From: an uncultured Lachnospiraceae bacterium
Lineage (GTDB): Bacteria > Bacillota > Clostridia > Lachnospirales > Lachnospiraceae
DNA length: 64,000 nucleotides
NCBI GenBank assembly: GCA_949948735.1
Contig: CATLGV010000002.1
Span: 1-64,000 of the forward strand
Direction: 5' to 3'
Shown here one piece after another: positions 41,506-50,911 of this stretch. Made by a program: the position numbers and the translations under genes. How positions within the stretch are numbered: the stretch's first letter is position 1; every line of letters begins with the position of its first letter. Under the pieces are notes generated by a model. It ran no database searches. It was not told the origin of the DNA and saw only the letters and a list, made by a program, of their open reading frames with translations.

Positions 41506-42696
41506 TTACCTCATTTCCGCGCTGTCAGCGCAAATCATTTTCTGAACCGGCGCATCACTGCACGGCGCTATGGACGGTATATCGCGGCACAGCTCCGTGG
41601 AGGGCGTTTCGCCGTTTCCGTAGGAATAACGGTGATCCGCTTCATACTGCCCCCACAAAATTGCTAAAATCAGGAGAAGTACGGCGACGACAAGCGCACC
41701 GATTTTAAAGGGGCTCTTCGGATAGCTGCCGTGGATATTGCCGGTCTGCCCGTTGATGACAACCTGATAGCTTTTCCCTTCATAATGATAGGGAAGGGCG
41801 TATATCGGAACAAAAATATGTTTGTAGGTTTCATTACTATATGCCGGCCGGATGTGAACGTTTTTGACGGTGTCATAGCGGAGCATCACGTCATTCTCTG
41901 CATCCATGCGGAGCGTACCGGCCATCAAATCTCTTGCGTCGGCATGCGCTGCGTCCAGTCCCACCTCATAACACTGGGAAATACAGCCCTGCAGATACTG
42001 CGGTGCATAGGACACCATGCGGCCCATGTCATAAGGCTCGACGCTGGTCAGAAATGCTGAGCGTTCGCTGTTGACAGCCTTTACAAGGAGGTCGTCAAAA
42101 TCGTGCCGGATATGGCCGCTTGTGTGATACCAGTCCGTTACAGTCCTGGTATGGGTGTTGCCGTCCCTGTCACGATAGCGTTCCGTCCGATTGCGTCCGC
42201 CCATTGCCGTATAGGCGGCTTCCGTGCGCGCGTCAAAGGTCCAGTAAGGGAGATAAAGGCGCTGCATTTTGTCCCGCTGATACAGCGTCCGCAGCTTCGC
42301 AGGGGCAAAAAAACGCCTGCCAATCCAGCGGCGGAATACCTCCTGCGCATTGGCCGCATCCATTGCAAACGGAATGATACCATCCGGTATGATGCTGTCG
42401 AGCTGCTTTTGCGCCAGTACATAAGTGGAGCCGCAATAAGGGCAGGCGGAGGTGGTATCACCTCCGGCAAGCTCTATTACGGCGCCGCAGCCGGTACATT
42501 CCATGGTGGAGGAGGCTTTCTCGGAAGGACGCAGGGTTCTTTTGGCGTCCAGCGTAAGCGTATGCTCCACAATCGCTGCGGTATCATTGAAAATCGCAAC
42601 CGTATTCCCGCAGTTGGGGCATTTCATCTGTTTGCTTACGACGTCATACTCCAGGATGCCGTCGCAGGCTTCACAGCGGTAGACTTCCTGTTCCAT
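41506..42696 (-). CDS. Zinc-ribbon membrane protein of the Psp operon (YdjG-like)
   Basis: A 396-residue protein. Two zinc ribbons lie in the first ~100 residues (CEACDGILEYDVVSKQMKCPNCG and CTGCGAVIELAGGDTTSACPYCG). A central domain includes YLPYWTFDARTEAAYTAMGG and a WYHTSGH segment. One transmembrane helix (IGALVVAVLLLILAILWG) is near residue 345. This matches YdjG-like proteins that accompany PspA. It is 2 nt from the SPFH gene and 21 nt from pspA, consistent with one operon. Confidence 0.85.
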   Translation of the reverse strand: MEQEVYRCEACDGILEYDVVSKQMKCPNCGNTVAIFNDTAAIVEHTLTLDAKRTLRPSEKASSTMECTGCGAVIELAGGDTTSACPYCGSTYVLAQKQLDSIIPDGIIPFAMDAANAQEVFRRWIGRRFFAPAKLRTLYQRDKMQRLYLPYWTFDARTEAAYTAMGGRNRTERYRDRDGNTHTRTVTDWYHTSGHIRHDFDDLLVKAVNSERSAFLTSVEPYDMGRMVSYAPQYLQGCISQCYEVGLDAAHADARDLMAGTLRMDAENDVMLRYDTVKNVHIRPAYSNETYKHIFVPIYALPYHYEGKSYQVVINGQTGNIHGSYPKSPFKIGALVVAVLLLILAILWGQYEADHRYSYGNGETPSTELCRDIPSIAPCSDAPVQKMICADSAEMR

Positions 42697-42717
42697 GTTT
42701 TTCCTCGTTTCCTGTAC

Positions 42718-43401
42718 TTATTTGCCTAATTTTTCCTTTAAGGCAGCCAGCTCGTCATCAACGGAGGTATCGCTGGAGGGAGCGTCATATTTGCTTGCAA
42801 GGCTGTCAATAGAAGCCTCGCCTGCGCTCCTGTTCAGCTCGGACATGGCGTTTGCCTCGTCAAACATTTTGTTTGCCTTTTCCTCCATGCGCTCAAAGGC
42901 GGACATATCGTTGGAAACGCCGGCCACGGAAGCGCCGATTTCGTTGATATGCTGCTGGGTCTTAGCCGCCGCCATTTTCGCCTTGATGGCATCGCGTCTG
43001 GCATTGAGCTCATCGATATCCTTGACAAGCTTGTCGTGCATTCCGCGCATCTTGGTGGCGTTATCACAGGCCATCTGATAAGTGCTCTGAAGAGCGGCCT
43101 GCTGATCGGCGTAGGTCTTCTTCTGTGTGAGGAACTGCTTTGCGTCCGCGTCGTTTCCGGCTGCAACAGCCTTCTCCGCATAGGACTGCATCTTTGCAAT
43201 GTTCTCATTGCACTCGTCCAATGCGCGCTTTGCGCGGCTTTCCTCCGCGATTACGGATGCGGTCTCAGCCTTTACCTTTCCCAAATCGCTTTCCAGATTT
43301 CTCAGATACTGATCTATCATTTTTTCGGGATCCTCTGCCTTGTCAAGCAGGGCGTTGATATTTGCCGACATAATGTCCTTGAAGCGTTCAATAATTCCCA
43401 T
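42718..43401 (-). CDS. pspA: PspA/IM30 (Vipp1) family protein
   Basis: A 227-residue helical protein, one long coiled coil: FKDIMSANINALLDKAEDPEKMIDQYLRNLESDLGKV is the family signature. It binds stressed membranes and forms ESCRT-III-like assemblies. First gene of the operon with zinc-ribbon, SPFH and small membrane proteins. Start has AAGGAGG upstream. Unlike the usual proteobacterial set, no pspB, pspC or pspF is seen. Confidence 0.93.
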   Translation of the reverse strand: MGIIERFKDIMSANINALLDKAEDPEKMIDQYLRNLESDLGKVKAETASVIAEESRAKRALDECNENIAKMQSYAEKAVAAGNDADAKQFLTQKKTYADQQAALQSTYQMACDNATKMRGMHDKLVKDIDELNARRDAIKAKMAAAKTQQHINEIGASVAGVSNDMSAFERMEEKANKMFDEANAMSELNRSAGEASIDSLASKYDAPSSDTSVDDELAALKEKLGK

Positions 43402-43461
43402 AGGTTATCCTCCTTCGATGTAGTTGCCTGTAATTCGGCGCTGTTTTTATGTATTTCTGCT

Positions 43462-43490
43462 ATTATAACGTTTTTTTAATAAAAAAGCAA
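43462..43490 (-). promoter_or_regulatory. Promoter of the pspA operon
   Basis: Minus strand TTGCTT (43490-43485) and TATAAT (43467-43462), spacer 17 bp. Confidence 0.65.
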
Positions 43491-43592
43491 GGCCGCCGGA
43501 AACTGCAGGGGAAAATTCATGCGGCCAAAGAAAAGACCGGTGTCAGCCCGCTTTTAATCAATAATTAAAGTATTTCACAAATAAGTAAACAA

Positions 43593-43617
43593 TTGCACAA
43601 CAAAAGGTTGCACAACC
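43593..43617. promoter_or_regulatory. Candidate operator pair of the pentose operon
   Basis: TTGCACAAC occurs twice (43593-43601, 43608-43616) with 15-nt spacing. Each copy is a small palindrome (TTGCACAA; the second extends to GGTTGCACAACC). The second copy contains the -35 of the promoter, so a regulator bound here would block RNA polymerase. The regulator is not identified. Confidence 0.5.
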
Positions 43618-43636
43618 CTTTGCTTGTTGATATAAT
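43608..43636 (+). promoter_or_regulatory. Promoter of the pentose operon
   Basis: TTGCAC (43608-43613) and TATAAT (43631-43636), spacer 17 bp, leader about 80 nt. Confidence 0.7.
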
Positions 43637-43724
43637 TTATAAATGGGCAGCTGTTATTTTCTGGATAATGCAGAGCCGGAATAACGGCGATGGACAGGAC
43701 AACGGAATACAGGAGGTATACGGT

Positions 43725-45332
43725 ATGGGACGTGACGTAAACGCAATCAGAAACGCGATTGAAGGCGGTGAGACGGCGCTTGGTATCGAGTTTGGCTCCA
43801 CCCGCATTAAAGCGGTGCTGATCGATGCGCAGCATGAGGTTCTCGCAAGCGGAAACCACGATTGGGAAAATCAATTGGTGAACAATATCTGGACGTACAG
43901 TCTTGACGCGATTTGGAAAGGGCTTCAGGACTGCTATCAGGACCTTGCGCGCAGCGTAAGGGAGCAGTTTGGCACGGAAATCAGGACAGTCGGCTCTATC
44001 GGGTTCAGCGCGATGATGCACGGCTATATGGCCTTTGATAAGGAGGGCAGCCTGCTGGTGCCGTTTCGAACCTGGCGCAACACCATCACGCAGGAGGCCA
44101 GCGAGAAGCTCACGGCGGTGTTCAATTACCATATTCCGCAGCGGTGGAGCATTGCGCATCTGTATCAGGCAATCCTGAATAATGAGGAGCATGTGGATAA
44201 GGTGGCGTTTTTCACGACGCTTGCAGGATATATCCACTGGCAGCTCTGCGGACAGAAGGTGCTCGGCGTCGGCGAGGCGTCCGGCATGTTCCCGATTGAC
44301 ATCGATACAAAGGATTTTAATAAGAGAATGGTCGCACAGTTTGATAAGCTTGTAGCGGACAGGAAGCTGGGATGGCAGCTTGCCGATATTATGCCCAGGG
44401 TGCTGACCGCGGGTGAAAACGCCGGCACGCTCACTGCAGAGGGGGCAAAGCTCCTTGACGTGACGGGAACGCTGCAGGCAGGCATTCCGATGTGCCCGCC
44501 CGAGGGCGACGCAGGCACCGGCATGGTGGCGACAAACAGCGTGGCAAAACGTACCGGAAACATTTCCGCGGGCACCTCTGTCTTTGCGATGGCGGTTCTG
44601 GAGAAGGAGCTGTCGAGGGCGTATGAGGAGCTGGATCTTGTCACGACGCCGGACGGCAGCCTGGTGGCGATGGTGCACTGTAACAACTGCACCTCTGATT
44701 TAAACGCATGGGTTCATCTCTTTGGAGAATTTCAGGAGGCGATGGGCGGGAAGGTCGATATGAACGAGCTGTACGGTACGCTCTACCGGAAGGCGCTTGA
44801 AGGCGATGCGGACTGCGGCGGCCTTCTGGCATACGGATATTTCTCCGGGGAGCATGTGACCGGGTTCACGGAGGGCAGACCGTTGTTTGCACGCACACCC
44901 GACGCGAAGTTCACGCTGGCGAATTTTATGCGGGTCAATCTGTTTACCGCGCTGGGGGCGATTAAAATCGGCATGGATATTCTGTCGAAGCAGGAGCACG
45001 TGACGCTTGACGAGCTGCTCGGACACGGCGGACTGTTTAAAACCGAGGGCGTAGGCCAGAAGGTGGTGGCGGCCGCGGTGAACGTTCCGGTCTCCGTGAT
45101 GAAGACAGCCGGAGAAGGCGGCGCATGGGGCATTGCGGTGCTTGCCAATTATATGATGAAGAGGGCCGACGGCGAGTCGCTTGGCGATTATCTGAACAAC
45201 AGGGTTTTTGCGGGGGAGGAATCGGTGCGCGTGGAACCGGATGCAAGGGATGTTGCCGGGTTCGAGACCTTTATCGAGCGGTATAAGAAGGGACTTGCAA
45301 TCGAGCGCGCAGCGGTTGAAGCGCTGCGGTAA
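43725..45332 (+). CDS. FGGY-family carbohydrate kinase, probable L-ribulokinase (AraK-like)
   Basis: A 535-residue kinase. The ATG at 43725 follows AGGAGGT; the ORF-track start 132 nt upstream would put the promoter in the coding region. FGGY landmarks are [30 protein letters not shown], the [13 protein letters not shown] region and [11 protein letters not shown]. It is not the classical AraB or XylB. From context with araD directly downstream, it should phosphorylate L-ribulose, as the non-orthologous AraK-type ribulokinase reported for clostridial arabinose regulons. Substrate choice is inferred; related family members act on other ketoses. Confidence 0.8.
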   Translation: MGRDVNAIRNAIEGGETALGIEFGSTRIKAVLIDAQHEVLASGNHDWENQLVNNIWTYSLDAIWKGLQDCYQDLARSVREQFGTEIRTVGSIGFSAMMHGYMAFDKEGSLLVPFRTWRNTITQEASEKLTAVFNYHIPQRWSIAHLYQAILNNEEHVDKVAFFTTLAGYIHWQLCGQKVLGVGEASGMFPIDIDTKDFNKRMVAQFDKLVADRKLGWQLADIMPRVLTAGENAGTLTAEGAKLLDVTGTLQAGIPMCPPEGDAGTGMVATNSVAKRTGNISAGTSVFAMAVLEKELSRAYEELDLVTTPDGSLVAMVHCNNCTSDLNAWVHLFGEFQEAMGGKVDMNELYGTLYRKALEGDADCGGLLAYGYFSGEHVTGFTEGRPLFARTPDAKFTLANFMRVNLFTALGAIKIGMDILSKQEHVTLDELLGHGGLFKTEGVGQKVVAAAVNVPVSVMKTAGEGGAWGIAVLANYMMKRADGESLGDYLNNRVFAGEESVRVEPDARDVAGFETFIERYKKGLAIERAAVEALR

Positions 45333-45413
45333 CGGACACATGCGTCATAAACGAATACCTGCCGCGCAGAAACGCGGATGACAGGAATGCGGTATGCGGA
45401 AAGGGAAATCAGG

Positions 45414-46112
45414 ATGTTAGAGGAATTAAAGAAAAGGGTTTACGAGGCGAATATGGAGCTGCCCAGATACGGGCTGGTGACGTTTACATGGGGGAATGTC
45501 AGTGAGATTGACCGGGAAAGCGGCCTGTTTGTGATCAAGCCAAGCGGCGTGGATTATGATCTCCTAAAGCCGGAGGACATGGTGGTGATGGATCTGGACG
45601 GCAACAAGGTGGAAGGCAGGTACAATCCCTCCTCCGATACGGCGACGCATCTGGAGCTGTACAAGGCGTTCCCGGAGGTCGGCGGTATCGTACATACGCA
45701 TTCGACCTATGCGACAAGCTGGGCGCAGTCCGGACGGGCGATTCCCTGCTACGGGACGACGCATGCGGATTATATGTACGGAGAGATTCCCTGCGCACGC
45801 GTGCTGAGCCAGGAGGAGATGGACGAAGGCTATGAGAAGAATACCGGTACGGTGATTATCGAGACCTTTTCCGGAAAGGATCCCATGGCAGTGCCGGCGG
45901 TGCTCTGTAAGAACCATGGGCCCTTCGCATGGGGCAGGGACGCGAAGGAGGCGGTGCACAACGCGGTGGTTTTGGAGGAGGTTGCCAAGATGGCGCTCTT
46001 TACGGAGCAGCTGAAGGCGGATGTGGAACCGGCGCCGCAGCGTATTCAGGATAAGCATTATTATAGAAAGCATGGGGCAAACGCTTATTACGGAAATAAA
46101 ATAGAGCAGTAG
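45414..46112 (+). CDS. araD: L-ribulose-5-phosphate 4-epimerase
   Basis: A 232-residue zinc-dependent enzyme (class II aldolase family) converting L-ribulose 5-phosphate to D-xylulose 5-phosphate. The start is the ATG at 45414 with AAAGGG upstream. Landmarks are [24 protein letters not shown], the phosphate-binding [20 protein letters not shown] and the zinc-binding [12 protein letters not shown]; the third His is in CKNHGPF. Length and sequence are standard for AraD. It lies between the kinase and the ROK gene. Confidence 0.95.
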   Translation: MLEELKKRVYEANMELPRYGLVTFTWGNVSEIDRESGLFVIKPSGVDYDLLKPEDMVVMDLDGNKVEGRYNPSSDTATHLELYKAFPEVGGIVHTHSTYATSWAQSGRAIPCYGTTHADYMYGEIPCARVLSQEEMDEGYEKNTGTVIIETFSGKDPMAVPAVLCKNHGPFAWGRDAKEAVHNAVVLEEVAKMALFTEQLKADVEPAPQRIQDKHYYRKHGANAYYGNKIEQ

Positions 46113-46138
46113 CAGGCGGATGCTGAAAGGAGTTTCGA

Positions 46139-47011
46139 ATGAGGCTGGGAGCATTGGAGGCAGGCGGAACCAAGATGGTATGCGCGGTCGGAAACGAAGC
46201 GGGCGAGATTTTTGAACAGGTATCTATTCCGACAGAGACGCCCGGGAAGACGATACCGGCGCTAATCGACTATTTTGGCAGTAAAAATATTGAAGCGCTG
46301 GGAATCGGATGCTTTGGTCCGGTGGATCTGGATCCGGCGTCGAAGACTTACGGGTATATTACGAGCACGCCCAAGACGGCGTGGGCGGATTACAACATTG
46401 TGGGCGCGTTTGCGGATGCGCTTGGGTGTCCGGTCGGCTTTGACACGGACGTCAACGGGTCGGTGCTGGGGGAAGTGACCTTTGGACAGGCAAAGGGAAA
46501 GAAATGCGTTGTCTATGTCACAATCGGAACCGGCGTCGGCGCAGGCGTCTGCATTGAGGGCAGGCTGCTGCACGGGATGCTCCATCCTGAGGCGGGGCAT
46601 GTGCTGATACAGAGGCGCAGCACGGACAGCTTCGCGGGGAAATGCCCGTATCATAAGAGCTGCCTTGAGGGGCTTGCGGCGGGGCCGGCTATCGAGGCGC
46701 GGTGGGGCAAAAAGGCGGCCTTGCTGCGGGATGACAAGGCGGTCTGGGATCTGGAGGCCTATTATATCGCACAGGCGTTGACAGGCTATATCCTGACGCT
46801 CTCGCCGGACATGATTATTCTCGGCGGCGGCGTGATGCATCAGGAGCAGCTGTTTCCCCTGATCAGGGATTATGTCAAGGAGCTGCTTGGCGGCTATATC
46901 CGGACGGAGGAGCTTGCGCATCCGGAGCGGTATATTGTGCCCGCAAGCCTGCAGGACAACCAGGGAATCATGGGTTGCCTGGAGCTTGCAAGGCGTGCGG
47001 GTTTGATATAA
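46139..47011 (+). CDS. ROK-family sugar kinase, probable fructokinase
   Basis: A 290-residue kinase. It has the ROK ATP loop GALEAGGTKMVCAVG, the catalytic Asp in FDTDVNGSVLGE, and TIGTGVGAGV. The zinc-binding site is in EAGHVLIQRRSTDSFAGKCPYHKSCLEGLAAGPAI, typical of the ScrK/GmuE fructokinase branch. It would feed fructose into central metabolism as fructose 6-phosphate. GAAAGGAG upstream; 26 nt after araD and 32 nt before the transketolase genes, so co-transcribed. Confidence 0.88.
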   Translation: MRLGALEAGGTKMVCAVGNEAGEIFEQVSIPTETPGKTIPALIDYFGSKNIEALGIGCFGPVDLDPASKTYGYITSTPKTAWADYNIVGAFADALGCPVGFDTDVNGSVLGEVTFGQAKGKKCVVYVTIGTGVGAGVCIEGRLLHGMLHPEAGHVLIQRRSTDSFAGKCPYHKSCLEGLAAGPAIEARWGKKAALLRDDKAVWDLEAYYIAQALTGYILTLSPDMIILGGGVMHQEQLFPLIRDYVKELLGGYIRTEELAHPERYIVPASLQDNQGIMGCLELARRAGLI

Positions 47012-47043
47012 ACAAGAAGCAAAAAGAAATGGAGGAAGATGCA

Positions 47044-47883
47044 ATGACAAATTTAGAGCTTCAAAAAGCAGCAAATGAAGTTCGTAAGGGTATTGTTACC
47101 GGCGTCCATGCGGCAAAGGCAGGACATCCGGGCGGATCGCTGTCAGCGGCGGACATCTTTACGTATCTTTATTTCGAGGAAATGAACATTGATCCGAAGA
47201 ATCCGAAGAAGGAGGACAGGGACCGCTTTGTGCTGTCCAAGGGCCATACGGCGCCGGGGCTTTATTCGGCGCTTGCCAACCGCGGATACTTTCCGGTTGA
47301 GGATCTGACAACGCTTCGAAAGCTCGGCTCCTATCTTCAGGGGCATCCCTGCATGCAGCACGTTCCCGGTGTGGATATGTCTTCCGGATCACTTGGGCAG
47401 GGCATTTCGGTAGCCTGCGGTATGGCGCTGGGCGCAAAGCTGTCCAATGCGGCGTACAGAGTCTACACCCTGCTTGGCGACGGTGAGCTCGAGGAGGGCC
47501 AGGTCTGGGAAGCGTCCATGTTTGCGGGACACCGCAAGCTTGACAACCTTTGCGTTATCGTGGACAACAACGGCCTGCAGATTGATGGTAAGATTGAGGA
47601 CGTCTGCTCACCGTATCCGATTGACAAGAAGTTTGAAGCATTCAATTTCCATGTGATTAACCTTGCGGATGCGCATGACTTTGACCAGATACGGGCGGCC
47701 TTTCAGGAGGCGCGCAGGACGAAGGGCATGCCGACCGCGATTATTGCGCATTCCCTCAAGGGAAAAGGCGTTTCCTTTATGGAGGGCAACGTGGACTGGC
47801 ACGGCAAGGCGCCCAATGATGAGGAGTATGCGGTAGCAATGGCAGATTTGGAGAAGGTAGGTGAAGCGTTATGTCAGAAATAA
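47044..47883 (+). CDS. tktA: Transketolase, N-terminal subunit
   Basis: A 279-residue subunit with the thiamine-diphosphate domain: KAGHPGGSLSAADIFTYLYF, SKGHTAPGLYSALANRGYF, GSLGQGISVACGMAL, and the ThDP motif GDGELEEGQVWEAS ... DNNGLQIDG. The start is the ATG at 47044 with GGAGG upstream. The C-terminal half is a separate gene that overlaps it by 13 nt, the split form frequent in Firmicutes and archaea. Together they move two-carbon units between pentose phosphates. Confidence 0.95.
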   Translation: MTNLELQKAANEVRKGIVTGVHAAKAGHPGGSLSAADIFTYLYFEEMNIDPKNPKKEDRDRFVLSKGHTAPGLYSALANRGYFPVEDLTTLRKLGSYLQGHPCMQHVPGVDMSSGSLGQGISVACGMALGAKLSNAAYRVYTLLGDGELEEGQVWEASMFAGHRKLDNLCVIVDNNGLQIDGKIEDVCSPYPIDKKFEAFNFHVINLADAHDFDQIRAAFQEARRTKGMPTAIIAHSLKGKGVSFMEGNVDWHGKAPNDEEYAVAMADLEKVGEALCQK

Positions 47884-48818
47884 AAAAGGTAGCAACCAGA
47901 GAGAGTTACGGAAATGCGCTTGTGGAGATCGGAAAGGAAAACCCGAATCTGGTCGTGCTGGACGCGGATCTTGCGGCTGCCACGAAGACAGGCGTATTTA
48001 AGAAGGCTTTTCCGGAGCGTCATATCGACTGCGGTATTGCGGAGTGCAACATGGCCGGTATCGCGGCGGGATTATCCCTTGCGGGAAAGATTCCGTTTAT
48101 GAGCTCCTTTGCAATGTTTGCGGCAGGGCGCGCGTTTGAGCAGGTGAGAAATTCCATCGGATACCCGCACCTGAACGTAAAAATCGGCGCGACGCACGCA
48201 GGTATTACCGTAGGCGAGGACGGCGCGTCCCATCAGTGTAATGAGGACATCGCGCTGATGCGCACGATTCCGGGGATGGTGGTTATGTGCCCGGCGGATG
48301 ACGTGGAGGCAAAGGCAGCCGTCCGTGCAGCCGTTGCGTATGAAGGGCCGGTTTATATTCGTTTTGGACGCGCGGCAGTGCCCGTTATCAATGACAGGCC
48401 GGATTACAGGTTTGAAATCGGCAAGGGAACCGTGGTAAGAGAAGGGACGGACGTAACCATTGTCGCAACGGGAATCTGTGTGGATTCCGCACTCGGCGCG
48501 GCCAGGCTCCTCGAGGAAGAGGGAATCAGTGCGGAGGTGATTAACATCTGCACAATCAAGCCGCTCGACGAGGAGATTATCGTGCAGTCCGCAAGGAAGA
48601 CCGGCAAGGTGGTTACGGCGGAGGAGCACTCTGTGATCGGTGGATTGGGAAGCGCGGTATGCGACGCGCTGTGCAAGTCCTGCCCGACACCGGTTTACAA
48701 AATCGGCATGCAGGACGTGTTTGGCGAGTCCGGCTCTGCGGCGGCGCTCGTTGAGAAATACAAGCTGGACGCGAAAGGCGTCTATGAGCAGGTAAAGGCG
48801 TTTGTCACAAAGGCTTAA
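47871..48818 (+). CDS. tktB: Transketolase, C-terminal subunit
   Basis: A 315-residue subunit with the pyrimidine-binding domain (CGIAECNMAGIAAGLSLAGKIPFMSSFAMF, THAGITVGEDGASHQ) containing the conserved Glu that activates ThDP, and a C-terminal domain with SVIGGLGSAVCDALC. It overlaps the N-terminal subunit by 13 nt, which couples their translation at equal amounts. Last gene of the pentose operon; no terminator was found before the chemoreceptor gene. Confidence 0.95.
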   Translation: MSEIKKVATRESYGNALVEIGKENPNLVVLDADLAAATKTGVFKKAFPERHIDCGIAECNMAGIAAGLSLAGKIPFMSSFAMFAAGRAFEQVRNSIGYPHLNVKIGATHAGITVGEDGASHQCNEDIALMRTIPGMVVMCPADDVEAKAAVRAAVAYEGPVYIRFGRAAVPVINDRPDYRFEIGKGTVVREGTDVTIVATGICVDSALGAARLLEEEGISAEVINICTIKPLDEEIIVQSARKTGKVVTAEEHSVIGGLGSAVCDALCKSCPTPVYKIGMQDVFGESGSAAALVEKYKLDAKGVYEQVKAFVTKA

Positions 48819-48904
48819 CTGCGGATAAATGCAGGCTGCTTCCGAAACGGCATATGGCCGGGTGCGCCCTGGCTCTGAATAACAAAGGAGAAAGGTACTG
48901 ACTT

Positions 48905-50779
48905 ATGAAAAAGATTTTCACCCAGAGACTCTTTTATTATATGCTGGCAGCGTTTCTTTTAACGATTACTGCGATTTTTTTGCTGCAGACGGTTGCCAGC
49001 CAGGCAGGTAACACAGTCACAAGCCAGGAAAAGCTGCAGGCTGTCAGGGAGAAGCTGGCAGACAATGAGGAAAACATCAGGCAGCTTACGGACAATCTCA
49101 GCCAGGATAATCTTGCCAAGACGAGGGCTTTTGCGGATATGCTGGCGGCGGACAGATCCATCTATGGCAATATGGACAAGCTCAATGAGATTAAAGAGCG
49201 GCTGATGGTCAATGAGCTGCATATCATTGACGAGAAGGGAATCATCACCAGCAGCACCATTGACGCATATATCGGCTTCGATATGAAGAGCGGGGAGCAA
49301 TCCAATGCGTTTATGGTTATTGTGGAGGATCCTTCCATTGAAATCGTGCAGGAGCCGCAGGTCAATGTGGCAGAGGGCGTTGTCATGCAGTATATCGGCG
49401 TGGCAAGGACGGATGACAAGGGGCTGGTGCAGGTAGGCGTGCGCCCGGAGGTGTTGGAGAAGACGCTTGCCGGCACGGAGCTTTCCGTGGTGCTGCGCGA
49501 TATTGATTTCGGAGAAACCGGGTATGTCTATGCGATAGACCCTGTAAGCGGGCAGCTTCTGGCACATAAGAACGAGAAGCTGATCGGCACTTCCGCGGCT
49601 GCGGCGGGCTTCCCGCCGGATTTTACGGGGAAGGGAAAGGCCGTGGTGGACGGCGTCAGGGGATACTATATGGCCGAGGAGTACAACGGAAAGATAATCG
49701 GCGCCTTTATGCCGTCGAGCGAGTACTATGCGGGACGGCGCAACCAGACGATTGTGGTATCCCTGAGCATGCTGATTATATTCGGCGTACTGCTGCTGAT
49801 GATCAATCGGCTGGTCGACGATAAGATTGTGCGGGGCATCAACCGCATTTCCAATGCCATGCGCGAAATCGCGGGCGGCAATTTTTCGATTACCGTTAAT
49901 GAGCAGGCCAATCCCGAGTTTGTCATGCTCTCTGACAGCATCAACAAGATGGTTGAGGGAATCTGCAGGAGCATGAAGGAGAATGAGGAGCTGCTTGCGC
50001 TGCAGAGTCAGGATATGGAGCAGAATCAGCGCCTGATTAAAAACGTGAAGGACGCTTGCAGGGAATTAAACGAGGTGTCCGGTGAAACGCTGAAGAATGC
50101 CGATAATATTTTCAACGGAACCGGCGAGCAGGAAAGGGCTGTCGAGGACTTGAAGCAGACGATGAACCGGCTGACCCGGGAGCTGAACAACAGTGTGAAC
50201 GCGACCGTAGAGATTACGGCTGCAACGGGCACGACTTCGGAGAAGATTATCGAGACGCAGTCCCGTATGGAGCTGTTGAAGGATTCCATGCAGAAAATCA
50301 GCGATATGTCCATGGCAATCGAAAAGATTATCGGAGAGATCAATTCCATTGCGCAGCAGACCAACATGCTGTCCCTGAATGCGTCTATCGAGGCTGCAAG
50401 GGCCGGCGATATGGGAAAAGGCTTTGCCGTTGTGGCAACGCAGGTAGGCGAGCTGGCGGCCAGAAGCGCGCAGGCGGCAAAGGAGACCAACGAGCTGATT
50501 ATGAATTCGATTAAGGCGGTTGAGGACGGAAGGCAGATCACGGACCAGACGGTAGAAGCCTTTGGCATTGTTGTGGAGAATATCGAAAAGACCGATCACG
50601 ATGTAGAGGAAATCACCGGTATGGTCCGGGAGAATGTCGATATCGTATCCCATGCGGTCAGCCAGATCGAGCGGATTTCCGGCGTTGTGGAGGAGAATGT
50701 GCGCATTTCCCATGATACGAAGCAGGCCTCTACGAATATGGCGGATATTACCGGCAAGCTGCTGGAGATTGTGGAATAG
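48905..50779 (+). CDS. Methyl-accepting chemotaxis protein
   Basis: A 624-residue chemoreceptor. An N-terminal transmembrane helix ([15 protein letters not shown]) and a second near residue 285 ([20 protein letters not shown]) enclose an extracellular Cache-like sensor ([46 protein letters not shown]). A HAMP domain follows and the cytoplasmic signalling tip [41 protein letters not shown] is intact. The ligand is unknown. Adjacent to a sugar operon, so a sugar-related attractant is possible but unproven. AAAGGAG upstream; terminator follows. Confidence 0.95.
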   Translation: MKKIFTQRLFYYMLAAFLLTITAIFLLQTVASQAGNTVTSQEKLQAVREKLADNEENIRQLTDNLSQDNLAKTRAFADMLAADRSIYGNMDKLNEIKERLMVNELHIIDEKGIITSSTIDAYIGFDMKSGEQSNAFMVIVEDPSIEIVQEPQVNVAEGVVMQYIGVARTDDKGLVQVGVRPEVLEKTLAGTELSVVLRDIDFGETGYVYAIDPVSGQLLAHKNEKLIGTSAAAAGFPPDFTGKGKAVVDGVRGYYMAEEYNGKIIGAFMPSSEYYAGRRNQTIVVSLSMLIIFGVLLLMINRLVDDKIVRGINRISNAMREIAGGNFSITVNEQANPEFVMLSDSINKMVEGICRSMKENEELLALQSQDMEQNQRLIKNVKDACRELNEVSGETLKNADNIFNGTGEQERAVEDLKQTMNRLTRELNNSVNATVEITAATGTTSEKIIETQSRMELLKDSMQKISDMSMAIEKIIGEINSIAQQTNMLSLNASIEAARAGDMGKGFAVVATQVGELAARSAQAAKETNELIMNSIKAVEDGRQITDQTVEAFGIVVENIEKTDHDVEEITGMVRENVDIVSHAVSQIERISGVVEENVRISHDTKQASTNMADITGKLLEIVE

Positions 50780-50808
50780 CGGGTATTGCAGCACATAGAG
50801 GAAGCATG

Positions 50809-50853
50809 GAGAAGGGCTGCCAATTCAGAGGAGTTGGCAGTCTTCTGTGTTTT
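50809..50853 (+). terminator. Terminator after the chemoreceptor gene
   Basis: AGAAGGGCTGCCAA pairs with TTGGCAGTCTTCT (small mismatch), followed by GTGTTTTTC. It lies inside the upstream extension of the next ORF, which supports a later start for that gene. Confidence 0.75.
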
Positions 50854-50875
50854 TCGGACGGAGAACGGTGCATGG

Positions 50876-50904
50876 TTGTGCATTGCGCCCGGTCATGCTA
50901 TAAT
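50876..50904 (+). promoter_or_regulatory. Promoter of the methyltransferase gene
   Basis: TTGTGC (50876-50881) and consensus TATAAT (50899-50904), spacer 17 bp. The -10 ends only 7 bp before the ATG, so transcription would begin at or next to the start codon. Confidence 0.65.
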
Positions 50905-50911
50905 AAAATTT

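Noticed and set aside
43575-44678. 367-residue minus-strand ORF opposite the FGGY kinase
   Set aside because: Covers the promoter and kinase in antisense; composition not protein-like.
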